From the NCBI GenBank assembly GCA_030247885.1, contig JAPDRO010000007.1:813501-877500 (forward strand): a DNA stretch of 64,000 bases. The letters are read 5' to 3'. The DNA is from Taxawa tesnikishii (nom. ined.). Lineage: Eukaryota; Ascomycota; Dothideomycetes; Dothideales. Shown in pieces: positions 35,806 through 48,079 of this stretch (positions within the stretch are counted from its first letter, which is position 1; the number at the start of each line of letters is the position of its first letter). The position numbers and the translations under genes are program-made. The notes below the pieces were generated by a model, which was given only the letters and a program-made list of their open reading frames with translations, was not told the origin of the DNA and did no database searches.

Positions 35806-36655
35806 TGTCGCGCTTGGCTGTGCTTGGTTGCAATACGTATGCAAGAATGTTCAAGTGTACTCTTTGGTACCTTGCTGTTCGTTCCAAACCCCTCGTTTGG
35901 TATGCTCTTGGGCGCCTGGCGTTTCCGCTGTGGTTATTGTGCTTCTATCCAGCTGAAACGAGGCCACATGCGGCCGCATCACACGCAAAACGCATGTTGG
36001 ACACGATCCGAATACCTCCAGGTATGTTTTGTGTGCCAGGTACCGTCTGGGTGTCGTACTTATGAGTACTTAAATGTATTGTGGTTTGAGGTATGTGTCT
36101 GTCCTTAAAGTTGGCGTGCTTCTTATATTCATTCCGAGATATTTACACCAGAAAAACACATTACACAACCACACTGTCACACCACATCCGATCGTCTTCA
36201 GACTCGCACAGAATATTCTTCACATACCCGAAAGTGTCACCGCTTGACCACAAATTCTCGAAAAAGAATATGCTCATAGTATACTGGAAAAGGACTGTGA
36301 TTTTTCGACCTCTTGGCATATCAAAGCACGGACGCGGAGCTTCATACGCAGATGCCGGTATCCGCATCAGATCCCATGATGATCCATGCGCGTATGGGGT
36401 AACCACGCCTTCGGTGCACCGGGAGTCGGCGCTTGGCAGCATACATAATCCACCATCAACCGAGGGGATGAGCACCTGCTCCGCTTGCATGATGGCTTGG
36501 TATGCACTTATATAGACATTTGTGCTTGTCACAGCTGTCTCTATTCAAGTATCTCACTCTCATCAGCACCAGTCACTGAAGTGTAATGCAAAGAGATCCA
36601 TTGCAATCCTGTGACTGCCTGCCTTGACGCAGATACCCCAGACCTTCCCCGCAAT
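35806..36655. other. Intergenic between HAD hydrolase and acyl-CoA synthetase
   Basis: 850 bp with no recognisable gene. A degenerate short open frame on each strand was discounted. Confidence 0.6.
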
Positions 36656-38794
36656 ATGCCATCTTCTCCGCATCCCCAGGATGAAGCCTACCGCGCCTCC
36701 ATCAACTCTCGCGACACCTTCTGGCAGCACCAAGCCGAGCAACTGACATGGAGCAAACCGCCCTCGTCCGTGCTCTCGCAAACGACAAAGGCCCTCGCAT
36801 CCGGCGTCTCGCATCCGCACTGGACGTGGTTCCCAGACGGCGAGATCTCGACCTCTTACAATTGCGTCGACCGACACGTTCAAGCGGGCAACGGCTCCCG
36901 AACCGCCATCATCTACGACTCACCCGTAACGAATACCAAAGAGAAGATCAGTTATGCAGAGCTGGAAAAGGAAGTCGCAACACTGGCGGGCGTGCTGCGC
37001 GAAGAAGGCGTGCGCAAAGGCGACGTTGTGCTCGTCTACATGCCCATGATCCCGGCCGCATTGATCGGGATCTTGGCCACAGCACGGCTGGGCGCCATCC
37101 ATGCCGTTGTCTTCGGCGGCTTCAGCGCGTCCAGCCTGGCGCAGCGCATCGACGCAAGCGGCGCGAGTGTGGTATTGACCGCATCGTGTGGAGTCGAAGG
37201 CAGTAAGGGCGCCCTGCCGTACCGACCGCTAGTACGGGGCGCGGTTGCGCAGAGCAAACACAAGCCGAGCAAGGTGCTGATCTGGCAGAGGGAGCAGGCA
37301 CGATGGGACGATGTAGCGAAAGAGAACGGTGAGCGTAACTGGCAGCGGTTGGTCAAGAGCGCAAGGAACAGAGGACTGAAGGCCGACAACGTACCCGTCA
37401 AGAGCAACGATGGACTGTATATAATCTATACTTCTGGGACTACGGGGTCGCCCAAGGGCGTGCTAAGAGAGGCGGGCGGTCATGCCGTAGGCTTGAATAC
37501 GAGCATGCGGTATTTGTTCGGAGTCAAGGAGGGGATGTCATGTTCTGCGCGAGCGATATTGGATGGGTGGTCGGGCACAGCTACATCTTGTACGCGCCGC
37601 TGCTCGCAGGTGCGACAACAGTACTCTTCGAAGGGAAGCCCGTGGGCACTCCTAATGCGAGCACCTTCTGGCGAGTAGTCGAGGAGCACGGCGTCAACGT
37701 CATGTTTACCGCACCCACAGCGCTGCGAGCTATCCGGAGGGAGGACCCGGAGAGCAAGTTCTTTGCGGAAAGAGGGAGAAGAGATGGGCTGAGGAAGCTG
37801 CGCGCGCTGTTCCTGGCTGGCGAACGCAGCGAACCGAGCATCATCACCATGTACCAGGATTTGTTGACACGGTACGGCGCGAAAGGCGCCATGGTTGTTG
37901 ACAACTGGTGGAGTTCTGAATCCGGAAGCCCAATCTCCGGCATCGCGCAGCTCCCAAGTGTCGGGTTGGATTTTGGTAGCACAACGCGACACGAACCGCT
38001 CATCATCAAACCCGGCAGCGGTGGTAAGCCCATGCTTGGATTTGACGTGCGATGTGTTGACGATGAAGGGAATGAGGTCAAGAAAGGTGAAATGGGAAAC
38101 ATTGTGCTGGCGATACCCCTCGCACCAACCGGGTTTACGACTTTGTGGAAGGACGAGGAGAGATTCTACAAAGGGTACCTGAAGAGGTTTGGCGGCAAAT
38201 GGATCGATACGGGAGATGCGGGCATGGTGGACGAGGATGGGTATATCCACGTCATGAGCCGCAGCGACGACATCATCAATGTTGCGGCTCATCGATTGAG
38301 TACAGGTAAGTCGTTCATCTCATGGACATCAGCCCCAAAGCAATATTAACGACACAAACGCGAAGGCGCCATCGAGCAAGCCATTTCCTCGTGCCCCAGC
38401 ATAACCGAAGCCTGCGTCGTACCCATCCCGTCCGCCCTCAAAGGCCATCTCCCTTTCGCCTTCGTCTCCACCAACCCCCTCCCTCATCCCTCTCGCCGCC
38501 TGAACTTCTCACCGATCTCAACGCCCGCATACGAGACTCCATCGGCGCCATCGCCTGTCTGGGCGGATTGATCGCTTCCCAGGTATTATCCCAAAGACGA
38601 GGAGTGGAAAGACGCTGCGTAGAGTGCTGAGGCAGTTGGTCGAGAATGCGATGAACGAGGATTGGGATGGAAAGGTGGAAGTGCCGGCGACTGTTGAGGA
38701 TCGTGCCGTGGTGGATAAGGCGAAGGGTGTCGTGAGGGAGTACTTTGAACAGGGTGGTCCTGACGGATGGAAGGAGACCAAAGCGAAGCTTTGA
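36656..38794 (+). CDS. Short-chain acyl-CoA synthetase (ACSS3/propionyl-CoA synthetase-like)
   Basis: ANL-family enzyme that joins a short-chain acid (acetate, propionate or similar) to CoA by way of an acyl-AMP. Start MPSSPHPQDEAYRAS at 36656; intron 38306-38365; about 693 residues. Signatures are the P-loop YTSGTTGSPKGV, then CASDIGWVVGHSYI, DNWWSSESGSPISG, the A8 region KWIDTGDAGMVDEDGYIHVM and the C-terminal catalytic lysine motif IPKTRSGKTLRRVL. The NWW(x)ES signature and size fit the ACSS3 group better than ACS1. The frame breaks three times, each repaired by one added base: four G at 37531-37534, five C at 38475-38479 and TT at 38576-38577. Three breaks in one gene could mean a real pseudogene. 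Since all three are the same error type seen in essential genes, I favour sequence error. Confidence 0.85.
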
Positions 38795-41700
38795 TCGGCG
38801 GTGCTGTGCTGTGCATGCTTGTGGCCTAGACATCGTGCCTTGAGGTAATGGCGAAAGGGCGATTGGATGAGGATACTTGCCGTCTTCTGTTGGAGATATC
38901 GTGTATACCATGTTTATGTAGTTGACGAAATGACTTGGTTGTCACTACATCCCCAAGTGTCGGTTCTGATGGACACTTCAACCAGCATCAAGCATTTTCC
39001 CCAGACACATCTTGCCAAGCGCCTAGGCCTTCCCATGATATTCCATAGCCGGACGCCTATGCGCAAGCACGAAAACCGCTCCGGACCTCACTTGACAGGT
39101 CACTCGAGCTACCTGCATTTGAAACGGGACCATCCACGAGACTCGGGTTTTTCTTGTAAACCGAGACTGTGTTCGTCTGGTGCACCATTGCTTGAATGAC
39201 AGCAGTAGCGGGGCCTGTGATACAAGCGACTGGCCTGTCACGTATCGCAGTCGTTGCGACCATGGCATCCGCTAGACAACTTGATATATCCAGATTAAGT
39301 ACTGCAACAGCAAGAGAGGAGACCGGCTTATCTCGCACCGTACCGCGTTCGGTCCGTCACATCATGGAATACGATACCCGTTGGACAGCTTTCTCAATCC
39401 GAACCACCAGATGCCGCGCGGCCAACGGGTGTTCGAAGAGTCTCACCCGTTGCGGTTGACAGCGTGGCCCACAGTGGAGGTTCAGCCCTGCGCCGCACAG
39501 TTGTGGAAGTCTCACAAGTGGACAAAGATAGATAAGAAGGAGAAGACGAGAGAGGTGAAACCCGGCGTCCGAGACACCGTTTGCCCACGTTCACGGCGGC
39601 CGTTGTCCCTACAAGGCTGTGATCGCAGAATCGGGACGTACGCGGCCGTTGCCGAGACACGGCGAGCGAACTCGCTTCTGGAGCACCGGACCTTGCGTAG
39701 GCATCAGAGCCATTCCTCCAAGGCTTCTATCGCCTAAGTGAGATAGTGAACGTCTTACGTCTTACGGACATCAGGCCGTATCGAGATTAAACACGCTGCG
39801 AAACGTTCCGAGACGGGTGCCGCCATCTTAGGCGGTCTATCTTTCGTTTCTCCACCTGCTGGAGGGCTCATCGTCAATTCCCATATCGATCAGACAAGCA
39901 CCCCAGACCGGAGAGTTACAAAAAAAGCCGGCAGCGGAAGGTAAAGGCCACCGATCGATACGCGGGTGTGTACCATGGATCTCCGTCGTCTACTGGATGG
40001 TCACCCGAGCGGGCCGCTCCCGACATTGACTCCATGAACCTAAGTTCCCCAGCTTTGGCATGTGCTGTTGTTTGGAACAAGCGTCGTCCCTCCCATACCG
40101 CATCTTTGGCAATATCATCATGCTGCCCTGGTCATCCAGATGGGCCTTGTGGATGACCAGCGATGGATCATCCCTACCCACGTAAGGCTGTATAGATAAT
40201 GCGAACGATGACAACGTCTTGAAACGGGTAGTGTTTTGGGGAGACTGCAAGGGAAACAGCTCACCACCGTTGAAAAGAGGTGTTCGTGTCCGCTGATGGA
40301 GCGCACGTATCTGAGACGGAGAGGCGCGAGGAGCGGAACGGAGGTGGGCGTATAGCGTGAACCTTTGTCGTAACCTTGTCCATTGCCGACCTACCGGCCG
40401 AGAAGGACGCGGTGGTCAGAGACTAGGGTGGTTGTTCCATGTACTCTCTCCAAGCGCAGCCGCGAGTTGTTGTTGGGTAACGGGATACAAGCCTTATCAC
40501 GTATGCGATAAGCTCATGCGGGCCCTATGCGAGTTCATATATCAGAGTTTCTTCTGTCTGTTGCATAGTCAGGGCATGTGCCGCCAGTCAATTTCCACGC
40601 GTGTTCTAGCCGGAAAATTAATCCGAACCCCTCGACCTTCGAGATGCGAGGGAAATGGAAGCGAAAGGGCACCCGGCCGTTGGTAGCGATGGAAGTGGGA
40701 AAAGCCACAGTGACGCCAGGCAGTGCCAAGGGAAGCCAACCCTTCTTCCGCACGTTGCGCACGAGAAGAATGTTGCATGATGATCTCCACCCTCGCACTC
40801 TCACAGCACAGCAGCCTTGCACATGCACACATCGTGTGCCTGCAAACTTTACGACTCGTTGACGGCGGTGACACATGGCGTTCTCGCGAGACGTGCGTCT
40901 CACTGTCTCAGGCTGGAATGGCGTCCATGAAAGTCGGAGCGCAACGGTCCGATGACGGACCTTGTGCTCGGGGCGGATCGCGCGAATGAACAGACAGTTG
41001 TGCCATACCGGGTACCGGCAGCAAGGGCAAGGAGCGCCTAGAGCGCTAGGCTGCTACCGAGAGTGTGGGACTTGGCTTGCTCGAGCACTCCTGCTCGACC
41101 GGGCACGCACTGAGCATGCTTCCAACCGTGGTGGTGGTGGTGAGGGTCATGGGCCTTTTGTTTTTATTCTATTGTGCTATGATGTACGGATCTGACGTAA
41201 GTAACATCCTAGGTGCGATTGGCAGATACTCAAGAAGAGATGGTGTTAGAAGCAAGAGGACGAGGTATGGAACCATGAGTTGCACTGCAAGGGAGGAGCC
41301 TGCCGTGTATACGCATATTACCATGCTAAGCGGCCCGTTGGAGTAGCACGGATGCATGTCCGCAGACATCGATCAGACGCACGGCGCAGACGGCTTTCTT
41401 GCGAGTTGCCGCGGTCCGAGAGAAGCTGAAACTATGCGTCTATGGCGAGATGAGACGCCATCACACAATCAGCCGAGGGCCTTCATCACCTTGTCCACAT
41501 GGAAATGATCAAGGTACTGAAGACGACATTGATCAGTTGTGTCAGCCGTGGCCCGTACGACGAGAGATTTAACTCTAGCATTTACGCATATCCATAAAGT
41601 ACAGCCGGCCTAGCAGACGAGTGCAAATGTTTCACGAAGGAAGCGTTCGGTGACACATGACAAATGACAGGGTCCTCTCCAGGTGGCCTGTGTGCGACTT

Positions 41701-43500
41701 GGTGGCACTCTAGAGAATATAGGGTGCTCGTAGCTCTTCGGATAGACAGGCCGGATCTAAGACGGCTTCACATCGTTGCCAGGTGAAAGACGAGTAGTCG
41801 ACTCGCGGTGGCTGCCCGGCTCGGCGGTATCGGTATGTGGAGAGAGAAAGAGGCCCAGCGAGCTCAAGCCGCCATGTGGGTTTCGTCCACTCAGCACCGC
41901 AGGAACTGCCGTCGTGTTAGAGCGGCACGGGCCTGGTGGTGCTAAAGTCCGCACTCAGATATGCGGCCATCGGTATCGAAACTAACTGCGAGGGAATCCA
42001 CCCAGCGAGAGCAGGTCAACGGTGGTCCGAACTGTATTGCTGCGCGCCCCCGCTTCCCTGCTCGTTGAGCGTGCCTTTACATATTGCTGAGACCTTTCGC
42101 GCGCGCAGGGGTCTGTCTGCAAGCCATCCATCCTGCTGCTCCCTCTCTTCCTTCGACCATTGCCCCGATTCTAGTCGTACCAATTTCATTCCACACGCTC
42201 GCCTGACCGCGCCTCTACAGCAAGCTCGCCGGATCAGGAAGGTGCTCCAGATTAGCGTTGCAGCACTGTGTGTGAGAGCGCATACAGGCTGCCTGTTTTA
42301 TATCTCTCCTCCCACGTGTCCCCCACGCATTGGTCCTCGCCGTCTCGGAACAGAAAAAGTCCTGAGACTCGACCCTTCTCGAACAGCACACAGCACACAC
42401 ACATCCACAAACGCTTGGCGGCCACCGTTTGGCTGGACACCGGTCGGGTTATTGATTGTCTTATTGGGCTGATAGCAAGCAAACGGCAGCACGGCAACGG
42501 TCTGGGCATTGGTCCTGATACGACTCTGGCCAACCTCCCTGAGCACTGTTGTTGCTGTTGCTGTTGCAGTTGCAGTTGCAGGTGCAGGGTCTTCTGTCGC
42601 GTCTTTCATCCAACATCGAGTGCAGTTCGAGCACACTCTACATCACACCACACCACACCATACCACACCACACCACACTACACTACCTTTCAAGGGGTGA
42701 TTTGTACTGTGTTTGCATCTGCACCTGCATCTGCATTTGGCATCTGCGATTGCTATCTGCAATCGGCATCTGCGTTTGGCGTTTGGCATTTGGCATTTGG
42801 CATTTGCGTTGCGCTACGCTCGGCTCACCTCTGCCGCTGCCGCAGCCGCCTGGAGAAAGTCGGAACGCGGCCCAAACAAATCGCCGGGCCCTCTCTGCCC
42901 ATTCCGCCCTTCCCTGCAGGCTTGCGCTGATCAGTAAAAATCTCCCCACTCGGCTGGACTCCAGCTTTCGCGCACGTTGCAGGCACAGAACCCAGTCCAC
43001 CTCCATCTCCCTGCTCCCTGCTCCCTGCTCCGAACACCACCCAAAACCCGTCCGTTTCTGCTTTTTGCCAGCAATCCGGAAATCCTGCTCATCCCCAACT
43101 CCCCAACTCCGGCGTTTCTAGGGGCTCACTGCACAAGCTACCCTCTTAGCACCAAGGGATCGCCGATACCCGGCCATACAATAGCCAGTCTAGCCTACCA
43201 TCCCTTGTATACACGCACACACGCATATACAAACACACCACTCCTGAACACCGGCCATTCTCCGCTTCCGCTCTTCAGAGCGTCAACTCGGACTGACCAG
43301 CGCTCAACACGCCACCCTACTGCAGACCCTGCCCCTCCCCCCGCCGGCCAAACGGTCGACCAGCCCGGCACACCGCGGATATTCAGGGACTGCTTTGCTT
43401 CTGTCCTATTCATCCTTTAGGCCGTCATTAAAGGCGTGGTGATCCCGACTCCACGAAACAGAATCTCACAGCGCAGCGTCTTCCACAGAAACGAGACGCC
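38795..43500. other. 4.7 kb without a recognisable gene, upstream of RasB
   Basis: The longest gene-free stretch. Both strands hold only short, unrelated open frames. The last kilobase before RasB is unusual. It holds a TTGCTG/TTGCAG tract at about 42549-42590, a CACCA/CACAC array at about 42640-42690, degenerate repeats of GCATCTG and TTTGGCA at about 42715-42810, and CTCCCTG repeats at about 43008-43030. This pyrimidine-rich, repeat-rich zone looks like a long 5' leader or promoter for RasB. No RNA gene was recognised. Confidence 0.6.
42640..42810. repeat. Low-complexity block: CACCA array followed by GCATCTG/TTTGGCA repeats
   Basis: A direct array of ACCAC units from about 42640, then from about 42715 a run of near-repeats alternating GCATCTGC, CATTTGGC and related heptamers. 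It is short-unit slippage-type sequence; no mobile element ends are seen. Confidence 0.7.
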
Positions 43501-44267
43501 ATGGCGGGGAAAATGACATTGTACAAACTGGTGGTGCTAGGAGACGGTGGCGTGGGGAAGACTGCGTTGACTATCCAGGTTCGTGCTGCCCTCTCCAGCC
43601 ACACACGGGACTGACATGTGGCTAACTCGGCCTGCAGCTCTGCCTAAACCACTTCGTCGAGACCTACGACCCCACCATCGAAGATTCCTACCGTAAGCAG
43701 GTGCAAATCGACGGTCAATCATGCATGCTCGAGGTGCTCGACACCGCCGGCCAAGAAGAATACGTGTCGTTACGCGACCAGTGGATACGCGATGGCGAAG
43801 GCTTCGTCCTGGTGTACAGCATATCGTCAAGATCATCATTTCAACGCATCAAGCGATTCTACTCTCAGATTCAGAGGGTCAAGGAGTCCGCCGCATCAGG
43901 TTCACCCACCTATCCGGGCTCGCCCACCCTCGGTTCAGCCAATACTTACAGTGGTCCAGCACCCGTCATGCTCGTGGGAAACAAGTGCGATAGAGTCACG
44001 GAACGCGAAGTCTCAACCCAAGAAGGCAGTGCCCTCGCTCGCGAGCTCGGTTGCGAATTTGTTGAGGCGAGTGCGAAGAACTGCGTAAATGTTGAGAAGG
44101 CCTTCTATGACGTTGTACGGCAACTGAGACGTCAACGACACCAGACGTCTAAGAGCTCCGGAAGGAGAGAAGAGAGGCATGGACGACGCGATGAGGGCGG
44201 CCGGTCCAGTGGCGGAAGGAGAGACAAGGAACGAAGGGGACACGGCAGCAAGTGTGTCATTCTCTGA
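43501..44267 (+). CDS. rasB: RasB-type small GTPase
   Basis: Membrane-anchored Ras switch for polarity and morphogenesis (RasB/ras-2 group of filamentous fungi). Exons 43501-43578 and 43638-44267, 235 residues, intact. All G motifs are present: P-loop GDGGVGKT (residues 14-21), effector loop ETYDPTIEDSY, DTAGQEEY, NKCD and EASAKN. A Ser/Gly/Pro-rich insertion (SGSPTYPGSPTLGSANTY) lies between G3 and G4 and is the usual mark of the RasB branch, absent from RasA. The hypervariable tail is strongly basic and ends in the CaaX box CVIL. Leucine at the last position suggests geranylgeranylation, though farnesylation is possible. The glutamine equivalent to Ras Q61 is present. Confidence 0.93.
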
Positions 44268-45111
44268 GCCTTGCAAACCCCATCACCAACAACATACATG
44301 GCATCTCTCGAGGCACCTTCTCACCGGCGGATCGGCTGCTGCAACATCGAGCAGTTGTTGGATGCACAACTGCCTTCCGGGTCCGCCGCCGCCGTCGTCG
44401 CTCGCACACACCGGCCAACAACCCCCGGCCTGTGAATGACGACAATCAACGGCAACCTCGCCGGCACCGGCCGATCCCGGAGGAGAATCGTCGAATCGAG
44501 GGAAGACCGGGCTCTCGCTCGCCAGGCGCGGTCAGAGCCTACCGCCAACAACCCCACCACCACCATTCAACTTGCTGGCTACCACGTCGTCGCTGCCTCA
44601 GCCGGGAGCGAGCGTAGATGCGACTTGGGAAGAGGAAACACTATTGGATCACACATTGATCGTCCCCTTGAAGGGGTTGCCTTCATTTAATTTCACGCGT
44701 TCAGCGGATAATTTCAGCGCGGCGCTATGGGTGCAATGAACAAAAAGGAGGACACGGAGTATACGAGTACGGAGACTTATGTTCACACATATTAATTTCG
44801 GACACGGCGCAGACTCGGCAAAGGGGAAGAAGCTGGGGGAAGGGGGAAAACGGCTGCGCTTGGGGAGAGGCGCTGTGACTGGAAAGAAAACACATGTAAA
44901 AAAGACCATTTTTTCTTTCTTTGGCAGATGTTGTATATGACGATACCATGGGAGTTGTTGTACACTGGAGACGAATCAAGTGTATAACCGCTCGTTGTCT
45001 TCCCACACTCGCAAGACAGATTTTCGATTGCCCATCCCGGCAGGCACACAGAACCGCACAAAACAGTGGTCTGTCATCCGCAGTATGTACATGGGTTCAA
45101 AACCATCACGA

Positions 45112-45148
<37 letters not shown>

Positions 45149-45403
45149 AACCAGAGCGGCCAGCAACTTTCGACTTCCTGTCGACACCAATGTGATTTGT
45201 GTGTCAAAAGCATGCACTACGGCGTGGCCTTCGTTTGATTACGACCTACTCCACCGCTCAAAGCACATCGCTCCCCAAACCATCAACCCGCCGAAGGTAT
45301 GGGCTGTGCCAGCCGTGATATCATCCGCACCCCGAAGATCCCCGAAAAACGCCGTCACAGGTCACAATCACGGTCCCCACCCCCAACAATGCCATGCATC
45401 CAT
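44268..45403. other. Convergent 3' regions of RasB and VID27
   Basis: 1.1 kb with no recognisable gene. A CTG triplet repeat of about ten units lies at 45113-45143. Confidence 0.6.
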
Positions 45404-48079
45404 CTAATACGGACTGTTGACGATGTCGTTACGCGTCAGGTAGCTTCCCCTTCCGCTCTTCCTCGGCGTCGCCATGATACTTTCTCGCGTCGGTCTCTGC
45501 AGCGCCTTCTTCGCCACCATGTTGACCTCATTGGGCAACGCAACGACGATGTTCTTGTCGCTCCCGAAGCGGAAGTTGTCTGCCTTGACCTCCTCCGCGT
45601 ACCGCTTGATGCTGTAAGGGTCCCTCCGTCCCGCCAGCACCTTCTTCATGCTCCAGGTGATGATGAATGGGCCCGTGGCCGTGATGATGGTCGTTTCCTC
45701 CTTTTCGGGGCCCGTGTTGAAGCGTGCGGGCGTGAAGGACAGTGGGGTCTTCGTCTCGTGTTGGAACTGGGCGACGTGCGCCGGAGTGAGACCCAAACGG
45801 CGAGGTTGGGGCTTGCTGTCCGCGGCAAAGGACTTCTCGAAGCCAAGCTTGCCTTCGTTCTTGCCGCTCTTTTGCATGGCGTCGATGAGGAGCAAGTATG
45901 TTCTAGTGGTGGCGAGGACCCAGCGGCCATCGGCAGACACATCCAATCCGATGATAGGCTCTCCCAGAGCGGGAATGTGCGTCTTCGCGTTTATACCAAG
46001 CCTGTCAAACATGCGCACGTCGCCCTTGCTCGAAGCGACAGCTATGTATCCTTTGTCGGTGGTGGCTGCAGCTGTAAAGCCATTCTTTGTTGCGTATTGC
46101 TTTAGCTGAGAGTCGACCATCTTGTTTCCGGATTGTCGAGGATCGACGCGGTAAAGAGCGTTGTTGGAGAGACCGAGGAAGGTCTGCTCGCCGGTCATCT
46201 GGCTGAATTTCTACCTGATTGTTAGCTCTACGTGGTTATGCATGGAATGACTGTCGCTTACCGATTCAGGAGCAAAGGTGGTGATTGGGATATCATCGTG
46301 AACTTTCCATTCGTCCACAACCTTGCCGGTCTCCAGATCCATCCGGTAGACGGAGTTTGGATCGTTCTCATTCTGGAGAATCATGTTGCGGTCCTCGGCA
46401 TGCAACATGACCTTCTTCGGACTGAAGAGCTTCCCCTTTGGTGTTTGCACATTCGAGATGGTAGTCGAGAATTGCAGCTGGTTGTCCGCAGTGTGCTTGA
46501 ACACACCAATCTTCGATCCTCTGATGACGAAGGAGCGGTCGTGGTTGTAGCCCACAGCAAGCTGAGAGTTGACGTTGCCGTCCTCATCTCTTGTCACCAC
46601 ATCGTCTTCATCTTCATCGGAATCGTAGTGCTCGCTCCTCTGACCCTCCTCGTCTTCTTCCTCCTCTTCCTCCTCTTCATCTTCTTCCCGTGCCTCGGCT
46701 TCCCGCTCATCGTCTCTGGTAGTGTCTTCTAGGACGAGGTCGTTGAACGCGTCGACAATGTAGTCCCGTTCAGTATCCTTGGCCTTGAGCCACTTGGTCT
46801 GGTTTTTATGCTCCCACAACGCTTGCATTAGGCCCTGCTGGAACTCTTCCTCATGCTCCGTCTCTTGAAATCGCAGCAACCACGAATACGCCGAGCCGTC
46901 GTCCGTGTAGTGGTTGAAGATGAAAGATTTGAACTCGAAATTGAAGACCGGGTTGATATCCTCTGTGACCTTCTGGCCTAGCCAGCTCTTCTTCTTGCCA
47001 TCGATCTGGAGCCAGTACTCCCAGTTACCGATTTCGGACACTTTGGCTGTGACATGGTCGTCTTGCATCACAAAGGTTCCGGACTGGAAATCAAAGAGGT
47101 GTAGCTCGGCCTCTTCGTTGGCAAGGATTTCCCGCGCTTCCGGATGAGCAGCGGAGGGAGGAGCGACCGTTGGGTTCTCCTCGTGCGGCCTCAGAGGCGC
47201 CTTGGACTTCTTCGTGGAATCTCTTGCCATTTCGGTGTCTCTCTTGACGGATGTGTTCGGTTCGTACTCAAGTTGCCTGTGTTGTGGAGGTGATGGCGAG
47301 TGCTCAAATTGCCTGCGACGCGGAGGTGACGGTGAAAGATGCCTGTGACGCGGCGGTGAAGGCGACAGATTAGGTGATCTCGAAGGGCTTGCAATAGGAC
47401 TCGCAGGTGGGAGGGGCTCGTCGTCTTCAAAGGCGAATTCGTCTAGGTCCTGTTCGGTTGCCTGGTCACGAGGCTTGCGGTACTTCCTTTCGAACTGACA
47501 CTGGGCTGCGACAAGCGCAAAAGAGGCCGCGGTGGCTGGCTGGACAGATTGGCCGCAGACGAACTGGAACAGATCGCCTTCGTCACCGCTGAGATCGTAC
47601 CAAGCTAGTACGGCTTCGCCGTTGTCTCTGATCTCGGATCGGAAGTGGATGCTCTCGTCGAGTAGGAATGTCTTCTCGTCTTTGTCGCTGCCCAGACTGG
47701 CGACAGATTCGTCACCACCCTCGTCTTCGAGCAGTGCCTCCTCTCCTTCCTCGTACGCTCTTTGCACGACAAGCTGGTACTGGTGTTCCTGGCCGGTCCT
47801 GCGGATGGAGGCTGCAGCGTCTTTGAAGATGAGCTCTGAGTAACCCTTGGGCGAGCACGGGCGGACGATGAACAGCTGGCCTTGGGGGATCTCGGTGATG
47901 GACTCGCTTGACGCGTTCTTGCCAAACAAATAGGTGCTCACTTGCACGTGTCAGCCGGTGGTGCAAGACAAAAACAGGTTTTGTGTGCGAGATGGGCGTG
48001 GAGCGAGCGGAGCTGTTTCGCAGTGCGTTGGCGGGGTAATGGACTGATCTCAGTACTTACGGCTGCGAAGAGCAAACAT
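45404..48079 (-). CDS. VID27: VID27, vacuolar import and degradation protein family
   Basis: Cytosolic beta-propeller protein named for a role in fructose-1,6-bisphosphatase degradation in yeast; its biochemistry is poorly known. Exons 48061-48079, 46262-47940 and 45404-46210 give 834 residues with all junctions in frame. The 19 bp first exon supplies MFALRS, joined to LSTYLFGKN. The N-terminal PH-like region reads QLFIVRPCSPKGYSELIFKD. A Ser/Pro/Arg-rich linker with short repeats (SPSPPRHRHL and variants) follows, then a second PH-like region (LFDFQSGTFVMQDDHVTAKV) and a long acidic stretch of Glu/Asp. The C-terminal propeller holds NQLQFSTTISNVQTPKG, KGYIAVASSKGDVRMFDRLG and GRRDPYSIKRYAEEVKADNF, the family's best-conserved part. 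The intron at 46211-46261 is short. No break found. Confidence 0.93.

Noticed and set aside
42268-42930. 220-codon plus-strand frame upstream of RasB
   Set aside because: It runs through CACCA and GCATCTG tandem repeats, giving strings of His, Thr and Cys; low-complexity artefact.
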